Assembly (NCBI GenBank): GCA_030634675.1
Contig: DAOWAH010000014.1
Location: forward strand, 1 to 16,023
Direction of reading: 5' to 3'
From: Fidelibacterota bacterium
GTDB taxonomy: Bacteria > Marinisomatota > Marinisomatia > Marinisomatales > TCS56
DNA length: 16,023 nt
Numbering within the stretch: the stretch's first letter is position 1; each line of letters starts with the position of its first letter. Below the pieces are notes generated by a model that did no database searches, was not told the origin of the DNA, and saw only the letters and a list, made by a program, of their open reading frames with translations. The position numbers and the translations under genes are program-made. Below, one piece after another: positions 1-6,503 of this stretch.

Positions 1-209
1 CGATATTTAATAACTATCCTCCGATTACCATAATTATCCAGTGTGAGTTTAGGATAGAATTATTTCAACAGCACTATACATCTAACTTGTATTCCCCATA
101 TCAATTCTTTCCAAGAGTTTAACATGAATTATATTGGCGATTTAACATTAATACACAGAAGCTAACTTAACCTTAAATAAACTGCAACTTGAATTGTTAT
201 ACAAGCTGT
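1..209. other. AT-rich spacer, no gene recognised
   Basis: This stretch lies downstream of the ABC-F gene and runs to the window edge. It is clearly richer in A and T than the genes, with stop codons in all frames and no tRNA-like or strong hairpin-plus-T-run structure that I can see. On the minus strand a GGAGG sequence lies near position 20, but no ATG follows it inside the window, so at most it could precede a gene beyond the edge. I see no convincing terminator for the ABC-F gene here. Confidence 0.5.
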
Positions 210-2006
210 TTAATCTGTCAGTAGTTGATCCAGTTCTGTCCAGCGCTCATACAGTTGGTCCCGTTGCCGTTCCAGGCTATTCTGCCGGTTATACAATTCT
301 TCCAGTACGGTGGCATTGCTCTGGTTAACCGGATCAGCCATGACCTGGCTCAGCTCGTTCAACTCAGCTTCGACCCTATCAATATCCCGTTCAACCCGGC
401 TTATTTCCTTACTGGCTGCCCGTTTTACCAGATGTGGTTTGAGAGCGGCTGGTCTACTCTCGGGGGTGGCTACCGGTTCCGTCACACCGCTATTCTGATA
501 GCGGTAAAGCTGGCTGTAGTCAGCAAAATACTTGACAATACCGTCACCGGCCAAGTAAACCAGGCTGTCACACAAGCGGTCAATCAGGAACCGGTCATGG
601 GAGATCAGGACAATCGCCCCGGGAAAATCACTCAGACTCTCCTCCAGCAATTCCAGGGTAGGAATATCCAGGTCGTTGGTCGGTTCATCCAGGAACAGTA
701 TATCGGCGGGTTGGACCATCAGGTTGGCCAGCAGCACGCGGGCTTTTTCACCACCGGACAATTGTGATACGGGCAGTTCCAATTGCTCCGGTTTAAACAG
801 AAAACGCTTGGCCCAGGTTACGATGTGCACCGTTTTATCGCGGTAAACAACGCTGTCACCAGTATGAACCAGGGCTTGTTGCAGGGATTGATTTTCATCG
901 ACCAGATCGCGTTCCTGATCGAAGGTAATCATGCGGAGGCCATCGGCCCGTTTGATCCAGCCGCTGTCCGGTTTCAACTGCCCATTCAACAACTGTAGTA
1001 AAGTGCTTTTCCCGCTGCCATTGCGCCCCATGATCCCCAGACAATTCCCCGGTGACAGGGTCAATTCCAGGTTGTTGAACAACAATTTACCGCCTCGGGT
1101 AATTCTCAGTTTATGCGCCTCCAGGAGTTTCTTGGTTTTCCGATTGGTACCGTCAAATTCGATCCGCGGAACACTGAGCTGGCGGGTTCGGGTTTTAAGC
1201 TGATCCAGATCGTCGATCTTTTGCCGGGCTTGATTAATGCGGGAGCGAGCCTTGGTTGTCCGGGCTTTAGGTCCCCGCCGCAGCCAATCGATCTCACGGC
1301 GGACCTTATTCGACAGTGTCACCTCCTGTTTGGATTGCTCGGCCTGAAGCTTAGCGCGAATCTCCACGAAACGACTGTAATTGCCTTCAACCTTCAGGTA
1401 TCCGGCTGGATAACGCTGATTCAATTCCACAATCCGGTTGGTTGCATGCTCTAGAAAATAGCGGTCATGGCTGACCAAAATGAAGGCAAACGGTGCCGAC
1501 TTCAGCAGGTTTTCCAGCCAGAGGATACCTTCCAGGTCGAGATGGTTGGTCGGTTCATCCAGTAGAATAATAGCAGGCTGCTGCAGCAGAGCCTGTCCGA
1601 TCGCCAGCCGTTTACGCCACCCCCCTGAAAGTGCTCCTGTCTCCTGTTGCAGATCGGGGAATTCAATCAGTGACCGGATTTCCTCGACCCGTTTATCCCG
1701 TTGCCAGTCCGGTAGATCCTTCGGTAGATACTTGAACAGTGCGTCATAGACTGTCATCGTCGGATCGAATCTGTCCTTCTGGGGCAGATAAATCAAACTG
1801 GTATCCCGTTTACGTAATATATCCCCTGCATCAGGCTCCTCCTCTCCCGCCAGGATTTTCAGGAGGGTGGTTTTCCCGGAACCATTGGGACCGATCAATC
1901 CCAGCCGTTCACCGGGCATGAGACTCAGAGATATGGTGCTGAACAGGGGTTGAGCGCCATAGGATTTACTTATGGCATGGATTGTTAAATAAGGTGTCTC
2001 AGCCAT
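210..2006 (-). CDS. uup: ABC-F family ATPase, Uup-like
   Basis: This is a 598-residue soluble protein with two ABC ATPase domains and no membrane segments, which defines the ABC-F class acting on ribosomes or nucleic acid rather than in transport. Domain 1 has its Walker A at about 39-47 (GPNGSGKTT), the signature LSGGW at 126-130 and Walker B LLDEPTNHLD at 148-157. A charged linker follows at about 210-290. Domain 2 has Walker A at 327-335 (GRNGSGKST), LSGGE at 416-420 and LFLDEPTNDLD at 437-447. The last 70 residues (about 528-598) are a Glu/Arg/Leu-rich coiled coil, typical of Uup, which binds DNA or stalled ribosomes in studied members. The length is normal for Uup. It starts at ATG 2006; the ribosome site is weak. 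It seems to be transcribed alone. A possible minus-strand -10 box (TATACT, 2056-2051) lies upstream with no good -35. The family call is firm; Uup rather than another ABC-F is likely, based on the C-terminal coil. Confidence 0.93.
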   Translation of the reverse strand: MAETPYLTIHAISKSYGAQPLFSTISLSLMPGERLGLIGPNGSGKTTLLKILAGEEEPDAGDILRKRDTSLIYLPQKDRFDPTMTVYDALFKYLPKDLPDWQRDKRVEEIRSLIEFPDLQQETGALSGGWRKRLAIGQALLQQPAIILLDEPTNHLDLEGILWLENLLKSAPFAFILVSHDRYFLEHATNRIVELNQRYPAGYLKVEGNYSRFVEIRAKLQAEQSKQEVTLSNKVRREIDWLRRGPKARTTKARSRINQARQKIDDLDQLKTRTRQLSVPRIEFDGTNRKTKKLLEAHKLRITRGGKLLFNNLELTLSPGNCLGIMGRNGSGKSTLLQLLNGQLKPDSGWIKRADGLRMITFDQERDLVDENQSLQQALVHTGDSVVYRDKTVHIVTWAKRFLFKPEQLELPVSQLSGGEKARVLLANLMVQPADILFLDEPTNDLDIPTLELLEESLSDFPGAIVLISHDRFLIDRLCDSLVYLAGDGIVKYFADYSQLYRYQNSGVTEPVATPESRPAALKPHLVKRAASKEISRVERDIDRVEAELNELSQVMADPVNQSNATVLEELYNRQNSLERQRDQLYERWTELDQLLTD

Positions 2007-2119
2007 CAGTCCATTAGAGTGCTTCCATCATAAGCAGGAAATTAAGCAGAAGTATAATTCCGGTTTAAACATTATCGGCCACTTACCCGCCATCGTACCG
2101 GCCTACATGCCTGCCTGCA

Positions 2120-2149
2120 TACTTTCGGCAGGTATACTTTCGGCAGGTA
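2120..2149. repeat. Tandem 15-base direct repeat
   Basis: Two exact head-to-tail copies of the 15-base unit TACTTTCGGCAGGTA occupy 2120-2134 and 2135-2149. Just upstream, at 2107-2119, lies a CTGCC-rich stretch that can pair with the GGCAGG of either unit. The block therefore looks like a decayed CCTGCC/GGCAGG hairpin repeat between the ABC-F promoter region and the tRNA terminator. I cannot assign a function. Confidence 0.6.
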
Positions 2150-2167
2150 TACCCACAGCGGACATGT

Positions 2168-2197
2168 AAAAAGAAAGCCGCTGCTGTACAACGGCTT
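2168..2197 (-). terminator. Intrinsic terminator downstream of tRNA-Val and GIY-YIG cassette
   Basis: On the minus strand, AAGCCGTTG pairs with CAGCGGCTT around a five-base loop, giving a nine-base stem with one G-T pair. It is followed by TCTTTTT. This is a classic rho-independent terminator. It lies about 30 bases beyond the duplicated tRNA end at 2228-2239, so it probably ended the tRNA transcript before the GIY-YIG segment was inserted. Confidence 0.8.
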
Positions 2198-2206
2198 AGC
2201 TCATTT

Positions 2207-2223
2207 CAGGTTTTTCAAACCTG
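2207..2223 (-). other. Perfect 7-bp hairpin between tRNA-end duplicate and terminator
   Basis: The two arms CAGGTTT and AAACCTG are exact complements separated by three bases. On the minus strand no T-run follows directly, so it is unlikely to terminate on its own. It may help 3' processing of the tRNA precursor, or simply strengthen the terminator that follows at 2168-2197. The role is inferred only from its position. Confidence 0.4.
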
Positions 2224-2227
2224 TCTT

Positions 2228-2239
2228 TGTGGGCGATGA
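2228..2239 (-). repeat. 12-base duplicate of tRNA-Val 3' end (distal copy)
   Basis: On the minus strand this reads TCATCGCCCACA, identical to the end of tRNA-Val and two following bases at 2549-2560. The two copies are in direct orientation, 321 bases apart start to start, and bracket the GIY-YIG reading frame. Such a duplicated tRNA end is what insertion at a tRNA 3' end, with rebuilding of the tRNA, would leave behind. Confidence 0.75.
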
Positions 2240-2267
2240 TCCCGACATTTAAATATCGGACCGACTT

Positions 2268-2288
2268 TCCCGACATGATATGTCGGGA
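2268..2288. repeat. Palindrome, 9-bp arms, at the 3' end of the GIY-YIG frame
   Basis: The arms TCCCGACAT and ATGTCGGGA are exact complements separated by GAT. A weaker palindrome follows at 2242-2259 (arms CCGACATTT and AAATATCGG with one mismatch) and shares the CCGACAT core. Both sit between the stop of the GIY-YIG frame and the duplicated tRNA end. No T-run follows in the minus direction, so terminator function is doubtful. They could be recognition or folding elements of the cassette. Confidence 0.6.
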
Positions 2289-2299
2289 CACTCTGACAC

Positions 2300-2549
2300 T
2301 CAATCCGAATTTTTAGCTAAATACGCAATTACTCTATCACTTCGTTTAAACGATTTCAATCGTTTCTCAATCTTCATAGCTTCCGATCTTGTATCCCTTG
2401 TGATATATCCCACCAGTTTCCAAGGACCGCGATTTCGTGTTGAAATTGATTTGCCCTTATTATGTTCATTCAGTCTGCGCTCGATATTATTCGTATGACC
2501 GATATATAATTGTTCTGTGGAAATGCTAATTAGTACATAGATAAAACAT
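2300..2549 (-). pseudogene. GIY-YIG nuclease domain protein, frameshifted right after the start
   Basis: Read from TGT at 2548, the minus strand gives an uninterrupted frame with YVLIS, LYIGHTNNIERRLNEHN, RGPWKLVGYITRD and RSEAMKIEKRLKSFK, ending at TGA 2302-2300. This is the standard order of a small (about 80-90 residue) GIY-YIG domain: the YIG tyrosine, the ERRL arginine and the downstream EAMKIE glutamate. The expected start, ATG at 2549-2547, is one base out of phase: ATG TTT TAT CTA TGT ACT AAT reaches TAG within eight codons. Removing one T from the TTTT run (2546-2543) would join the ATG to the domain and give 82 residues. No ATG, GTG or TTG lies in the domain frame before it, and that frame runs back into the tRNA without a start. 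So this is a decayed gene, a programmed frameshift or a homopolymer sequence error. The rest of the domain is undamaged, so any mutation is recent. Confidence 0.75.
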
Positions 2550-2550
2550 G

Positions 2551-2624
2551 TGGGCGATGACGGATTTGAACCGCCGACTTCCTCCTTGTAAGGGAGGCAC
2601 TCTGACCAGCTGAGTTAATCGCCC
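2551..2624 (-). tRNA. tRNA-Val (anticodon UAC)
   Basis: The 74-base minus-strand sequence folds into a full cloverleaf. The acceptor stem is GGGCGAT/ATCGCCC, the D arm ACTC/GAGT, the anticodon stem CCTCC/GGAGG with loop CTTACAA (anticodon TAC), the variable loop has five bases, and the T arm is GGCGG TTCAAAT CCGTC with one G-T pair. The discriminator base is A. The CCA end is not encoded; CATG follows instead, so CCA must be added by enzyme. The tRNA reads GUA and other GUN codons for valine. A GIY-YIG frame begins two bases beyond its 3' end, and fragments of both its ends are duplicated nearby. Confidence 0.96.
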
Positions 2625-2692
2625 AATTTTCAATGACTATTAGTCTTCCCGATAAACTGATCGCGATACTATGACCAGGCTGCCTGTCAGGC

Positions 2693-2713
2693 AAAATCCC
2701 GCTATGTCGGGAT
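2693..2713 (-). terminator. Intrinsic terminator of lon
   Basis: In the minus direction, ATCCCG and CGGGAT form a six-base stem around the loop ACATAG, followed directly by a short T-run (TTTTG). It lies about 36 bases after the lon stop codon and before tRNA-Val, so it would separate the two transcripts. The stem is short, so termination may be partial. Confidence 0.6.
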
Positions 2714-2722
2714 GAAGACTGA

Positions 2723-2736
2723 AGTTAATCGCCCAA
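2723..2736 (-). repeat. 14-base partial copy of tRNA-Val 5' end
   Basis: On the minus strand the sequence TTGGGCGATTAACT occurs here and again at 2626-2613, where it is the first 12 bases of tRNA-Val plus two upstream bases. The similarity breaks off in the D arm (TTCAG here against CAGC there), and no tRNA fold can be completed. It lies between the lon stop codon and the lon terminator. It may be the remnant of a second tRNA-Val copy or of an earlier rearrangement at this tRNA. Confidence 0.6.
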
Positions 2737-2748
2737 ACGGGGGCGAAA

Positions 2749-5178
2749 TTACGAAGCTTTCTCCTTTTTCACTGGTGCCTTTTTTATCTTAATCGGTTTT
2801 ACCTCGGGCAAGGCAATTTTAATTACATCCAGCATATCCTTGGCAAAATGAAATTCAAGATCCTTCTTGATATGGTCCGGAATTTCTTCCAAATCCTTAC
2901 GGTTATGATTCGGTAAAATTATCGTTTTAATACCGGATCGATGGGCGGCTGTGACTTTCTCCTTTACACCACCAATCGGCAGAACGTTACCACGTAATGT
3001 AATTTCACCGGTCATCGCCAGGTGATCTTTGACTTTAATCCCGGTAAGCAGTGAAACCAGGGCCGCCAGCATACTAACACCAGCCGATGGTCCATCCTTG
3101 GGTATCGAACCAGCCGGGACATGAATATGGGTATCGGTTTGCTCGTAAAAATCGCCCGGAATACCCAGCCTTGCAGTATGCGAGCGCACATAACTCATCG
3201 CTGCGGTTGCCGATTCTTTCATCACATCACCCAATTGACCGGTTAAGGTCAACTGGCCTTTACCCTTGCTTTTACTCGCTTCGATAAACAGGATATCACC
3301 ACCCGCTGCTGTCCAGGCCAGTCCTATCACCACACCTGGCTTAGTAGTTCGCTCCGCCAGATCAGAATAAAAACGCGGGGCGCCCAGGTATCCATTAACC
3401 TTTTTCTTAGTGATCTTGATTTTTTTACTCTTCTGCTCTACTTTATCGCGGGCTACTTTACGGAAAACATTGGCGATTTCACGTTCCAGATTCCGTACGC
3501 CTGCTTCCCGGGTATAGGAGCGAATCAATTCTTTAATCCCTGTTACATCGAGAGCCACATCCTTTCCGGTCAATCCGTTTTCTTCGATCTGCTTGGGAAT
3601 CAAATGCTGTTGAGCGATTTTAACTTTTTCATCCTCGATATATCCGGAAAATTCCAGAATCTCCATCCGGTCTTTCAAAGCCGGTGGGATCGGATCGCTG
3701 TAATTCGCAGTAGAAATAAACATCACTTTGCTCAAGTCAAACGGCACCTCCAGATAATGATCACTAAAGGAATAATTCTGTTCCGGGTCCAGCACCTCCA
3801 GCAAGGCTGATGAAGGATCGCCGCGGAAGTCCATGCCCAATTTATCGATCTCGTCCAGCATGAATACCGGATTATTGGTACCGGCCTTTTTCAAGGATTG
3901 GATTATCCGGCCTGGCAGGGCGCCGATGTAAGTCCGGCGATGGCCGCGAATCTCGGCCTCATCCCGAACACCACCAAGTGAAATGCGGATAAATTCCCGC
4001 CCCATGGAACGGGCGATCGATTTACCCAGCGATGTTTTGCCAACTCCGGGAGGGCCGGAAAAACACAGGATCGGTCCGCGCACTGAGCCATCGGGATCTT
4101 TACGTTGCTTCAGTTCCCGCACTGCGAGATATTCTACGATCCGTTCCTTAATTCGATTCAGACCATAATGATCTTCATCCAAAATCTTTTTCGCTTTTAC
4201 AACATCGACCGTATCATCAGTAGAAATTGACCAAGGCAGGTCAACCAGCCATTCGATATAAGTGCGGGCAACGGAGTATTCCGGCGACTGGGTAGGTATT
4301 TTACTGAGACGGTCAAGTTCCTTGAGGGCAACTTTCTCGGCTTCTTCCGACATTTTGACCGCCTTGATCCGATCGCCAAGTTCTTTCAATTCGACCGAAC
4401 CTTCATCTTCGCCCAGTTCTTTACGGATAGCTTTCATTTGCTCGCGCAGATAATATTCCCGCTGGGACTTGGCAATTTCATCATGGACTTCACTCTGAAT
4501 TTCCTCACCCAGCTTGATGCGCTGGATTTCCCGGGTAATGATGGCATTTGTATGCTCCAACCGCTTTTTAATATCCAGTTCTTCCAGTACCTTCTGTTTT
4601 TCGGAATTGGACACGGTGAGCAAAGAGATCGCGCGGTCAGCTAAACGGGATGGCTTATGAATATTGGTAAGCATCCCCGAATGCTCCTCGGTTAAATTCG
4701 GAGCAACTTTGATTAAATCACCGAAAATCTTACGCAAATTATTAGCCAGGGCATCGAGTTCTAGATCCTCAGGATGCTCCACTTCAGGAATTGCTTCGAC
4801 AACCGCCAAAAAATAGGGATCTTTACTGGTAAAGTTGAGCAGTTTAACGCGCTCAACTCCCTGGACGATTGCGGATTTACTGTTGTCCGGCATATCAAAC
4901 ACTTTCAGGACTACAGCGAGAGTACCGAATGAATATAAATCTTCCGGAGTCGGATCCTCGATGGATCCATCTTCCTGAGCTACAACTACAATATGCTTCT
5001 GCTGGGTATCAAGATCATTGATCAACCGTAAAGATTTTTCGCGACCGATATAGATTGGAATCACCTGTTGCGGAAACAAGACTGTATTCCGTAAAGGCAT
5101 TACCGGATATTTTTTAGATTCCTGCGATTGTCCCGGGGCATCCACCGGACGACCATCCTCATCATAATAATCTTTCAT
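2749..5178 (-). CDS. lon: ATP-dependent Lon protease (LonA type)
   Basis: This 809-residue cytoplasmic AAA+ serine protease degrades misfolded and regulatory proteins. Its N-terminal substrate-binding domain covers about residues 24-215, followed by a helical region to about 300. The AAA+ module has Walker A GPPGVGKT at 375-382 and Walker B with D442 and E443. The protease domain covers about 600-790, with catalytic Ser698 (DGPSAG) and Lys741 (KEK) 43 residues apart, the same spacing as in E. coli Lon. There is no membrane segment, so it is LonA, not LonB. The last 15 residues form a Lys-rich tail (KIKKAPVKKEK). The start ATG 5178 is preceded by AAAGGA at good spacing. The gene stands alone: an inverted repeat at 5221-5250 separates it from the cytochrome gene upstream, and a terminator follows at 2693-2713. 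Confidence 0.98.
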   Translation of the reverse strand: MKDYYDEDGRPVDAPGQSQESKKYPVMPLRNTVLFPQQVIPIYIGREKSLRLINDLDTQQKHIVVVAQEDGSIEDPTPEDLYSFGTLAVVLKVFDMPDNSKSAIVQGVERVKLLNFTSKDPYFLAVVEAIPEVEHPEDLELDALANNLRKIFGDLIKVAPNLTEEHSGMLTNIHKPSRLADRAISLLTVSNSEKQKVLEELDIKKRLEHTNAIITREIQRIKLGEEIQSEVHDEIAKSQREYYLREQMKAIRKELGEDEGSVELKELGDRIKAVKMSEEAEKVALKELDRLSKIPTQSPEYSVARTYIEWLVDLPWSISTDDTVDVVKAKKILDEDHYGLNRIKERIVEYLAVRELKQRKDPDGSVRGPILCFSGPPGVGKTSLGKSIARSMGREFIRISLGGVRDEAEIRGHRRTYIGALPGRIIQSLKKAGTNNPVFMLDEIDKLGMDFRGDPSSALLEVLDPEQNYSFSDHYLEVPFDLSKVMFISTANYSDPIPPALKDRMEILEFSGYIEDEKVKIAQQHLIPKQIEENGLTGKDVALDVTGIKELIRSYTREAGVRNLEREIANVFRKVARDKVEQKSKKIKITKKKVNGYLGAPRFYSDLAERTTKPGVVIGLAWTAAGGDILFIEASKSKGKGQLTLTGQLGDVMKESATAAMSYVRSHTARLGIPGDFYEQTDTHIHVPAGSIPKDGPSAGVSMLAALVSLLTGIKVKDHLAMTGEITLRGNVLPIGGVKEKVTAAHRSGIKTIILPNHNRKDLEEIPDHIKKDLEFHFAKDMLDVIKIALPEVKPIKIKKAPVKKEKAS

Positions 5179-5220
5179 TTGAATCCTTTAATTAGTGCGA
5201 ATTCTTTACGACAATTTATG

Positions 5221-5250
5221 TGCCAGTCATAATCGCCTGCGATTTTGGCA
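5221..5250. repeat. Interrupted inverted repeat upstream of lon
   Basis: Outer arms TGCCA/TGGCA enclose inner arms AATCGC/GCGATT separated by two bases. It lies 43 bases before the lon start and about 35 bases after the stop of the diheme cytochrome gene. It does not match the CIRCE heat-shock operator (TTAGCACTC-N9-GAGTGCTAA), and no T-run follows on either strand. It may be an operator or RNA hairpin for lon, or a barrier to read-through from the lip cluster. The function is unproven. Confidence 0.5.
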
Positions 5251-5285
5251 CGCTACTATTCTAAACTACGCATTCTGGCAGTCTT

Positions 5286-5582
5286 TTACATCATATTTGG
5301 TAGTTGATGGCAACTGGTACAAGCCGTTCGAGCTTCATGAGGCATTACCATCGCTTCCATGATTTCCCCTTTCAGATTGATCTGGCGCGATTCGCGGTGA
5401 CAGCGCAAACAGGTTTCCTCATCCAAAAATGACTGGTGGAATGGTATCGGTGATAAGGCTGGTGCTAATTCCAATTCAGCGGTTCGACCATTATTGAGAT
5501 TAAAAGGAGCGTAAATCAGCGCTACTAACAACAATCCACCTACAATGCAGATCAGGTAGACAGTTTTTTCACGGTTATTCAT
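5286..5582 (-). CDS. Small membrane-anchored diheme c-type cytochrome
   Basis: From ATG 5582 this is a 98-residue protein. Residues 8-25 form one hydrophobic helix after a short charged head (NNREK), acting as an uncleaved signal anchor. The rest would lie in the periplasm. Two CxxCH heme-binding motifs are present, CLRCH at 58-62 and CTSCH at 88-92. Two further histidines (H49 and H82) precede them and could be distal ligands, giving bis-His hemes. The chain ends only six residues after the second motif. An earlier in-frame GTG at 5588 would add two residues; I prefer the ATG, which overlaps the lipA stop (ATGAATAA), so translation is probably coupled to lipA. I do not recognise the family. 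A redox partner role is certain only in general terms, and why it sits with lipoate genes is unclear. Confidence 0.8.
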   Translation of the reverse strand: MNNREKTVYLICIVGGLLLVALIYAPFNLNNGRTAELELAPALSPIPFHQSFLDEETCLRCHRESRQINLKGEIMEAMVMPHEARTACTSCHQLPNMM

Positions 5583-6465
5583 TCTCACACTTCTTAATTA
5601 CGGTTCGGGCTTGCTCATCAGCATGATAGGAACTGCGCACCAGGGGGCCGCTTTCGACAAATCGAAACCCCATATTCAAACCGGCACGCTTAAATTTTTC
5701 AAATTCTTCCAATTCTACATAACGTTTGACTAACAGATGGTTTTTAGTCGGTTGCAAATATTGTCCGATGGTAAAAATATGAACTCCCAGACCTGCTATT
5801 TGCTCCATTGTTTCCAAAACTTCATTTTCTGATTCACCTAACCCGACCATTATACCGGTTTTAGTAAGTAATCCGTATTCAATTGATTGGCGTAAAACTG
5901 ACAGACTGCGTTGCCAATTAGCCTGGGCCCGTACCTGGCGACTGATTCGCTCTACGCATTCTACGTTATGGCTGAAGATTTCAGGTCCGGCAGCAAATAC
6001 TTTCTCCAGCGCGGGACGATAGTCCTGAAAATCAGGAGTCAGCACTTCTACTGTACAACCAGGCACCTTTTCATGGATATTTTTGATTGTCTCAGCCCAG
6101 ACCGTGGCACCAAAATCACCCTTAAGGTCGTCCCTGTCAACCGAAGTGATCACGACATGTTTTAATCCCATGGATTTTACCGCTTCGGCTGTACGTTCCG
6201 GTTCACCAGTATCGCAGGTAACGGGTCGGCCGGTTTTAATCGCGCAGAAACCACATGAGCGTGTACAAATGTCGCCCAGGATCATGATCGTGGCAGTACC
6301 TCGATTCCAACATTCATAAATATTCGGACAGCGCGCTTCTTCGCAGACGGTATTCAAATTCCGGGCTTTAAGTACATTCCGCACATGTTTATAATCTTCA
6401 CCGGTGCGTAAACGGATTTTCATCCAGGAGGGCTTCTTCAAAGGCTGTTGGGATAATTCCGACAT
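5575..6465 (-). CDS. lipA: Lipoyl synthase
   Basis: This radical SAM enzyme inserts two sulfur atoms into octanoyl chains on carrier domains of 2-oxoacid dehydrogenases and the glycine cleavage H protein. The protein has 296 residues, normal for LipA. It carries both cluster motifs: the auxiliary CX4CX5C (C41, C46, C52, within CEEARCPN..ECW) and the radical SAM CX3CX2C (C67, C71, C74, within CTRSCGFC). The C-terminal RSSYHA motif supplies the serine ligand to the auxiliary cluster. I start at ATG 6465; a TTG directly before it is in frame but unnecessary. It lies 38 bases after lipB, and its last codons overlap the start of the small diheme cytochrome. It acts in the cytoplasm after LipB in the same pathway. 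Confidence 0.97.
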   Translation of the reverse strand: MSELSQQPLKKPSWMKIRLRTGEDYKHVRNVLKARNLNTVCEEARCPNIYECWNRGTATIMILGDICTRSCGFCAIKTGRPVTCDTGEPERTAEAVKSMGLKHVVITSVDRDDLKGDFGATVWAETIKNIHEKVPGCTVEVLTPDFQDYRPALEKVFAAGPEIFSHNVECVERISRQVRAQANWQRSLSVLRQSIEYGLLTKTGIMVGLGESENEVLETMEQIAGLGVHIFTIGQYLQPTKNHLLVKRYVELEEFEKFKRAGLNMGFRFVESGPLVRSSYHADEQARTVIKKCENE

Positions 6466-6503
6466 CAAAAATTTAACATACTAAATAATTGCTCAATCCA
6501 AAA

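Larger units (their letters stand above)
2228..2560 (-). mobile_element. Putative GIY-YIG mini-cassette inserted at tRNA-Val 3' end
   Basis: The segment is bounded by 12-base direct repeats of the tRNA-Val 3' end. It contains only a short GIY-YIG nuclease-like frame on the tRNA's own strand, followed by two palindromes (about 2242-2259 and 2268-2288). No integrase, transposase or other cargo is present. GIY-YIG nucleases are well known as homing enzymes of introns and intergenic regions. What I see is the repeat pair, the frame directly abutting the tRNA, and a terminator waiting beyond the distal repeat. That the segment moves, or once moved, is an inference. An alternative is chance retention of a tRNA fragment after a deletion within a tandem tRNA array. 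Confidence 0.55.

Noticed and set aside
225..767. Long plus-strand open frame of 180 codons
   Set aside because: It lies wholly opposite the C-terminal part of the ABC-F gene, whose domain motifs are certain; the plus-strand translation shows no family features.
2280..2498. Open frame of 72 codons on the plus strand in the spacer near tRNA-Val
   Set aside because: It is the antisense shadow of the GIY-YIG frame; the minus-strand reading has clear family motifs and this one has none.
2625..2692. tRNA-Val promoter (TTGCCT and TAGTAT with an 18-base gap on the minus strand)
   Set aside because: The boxes are weak and the spacing is one base long, so the evidence is too thin to list as a feature.
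5221..5250. CIRCE heat-shock operator upstream of lon
   Set aside because: The arms do not match TTAGCACTC/GAGTGCTAA and the spacing differs.
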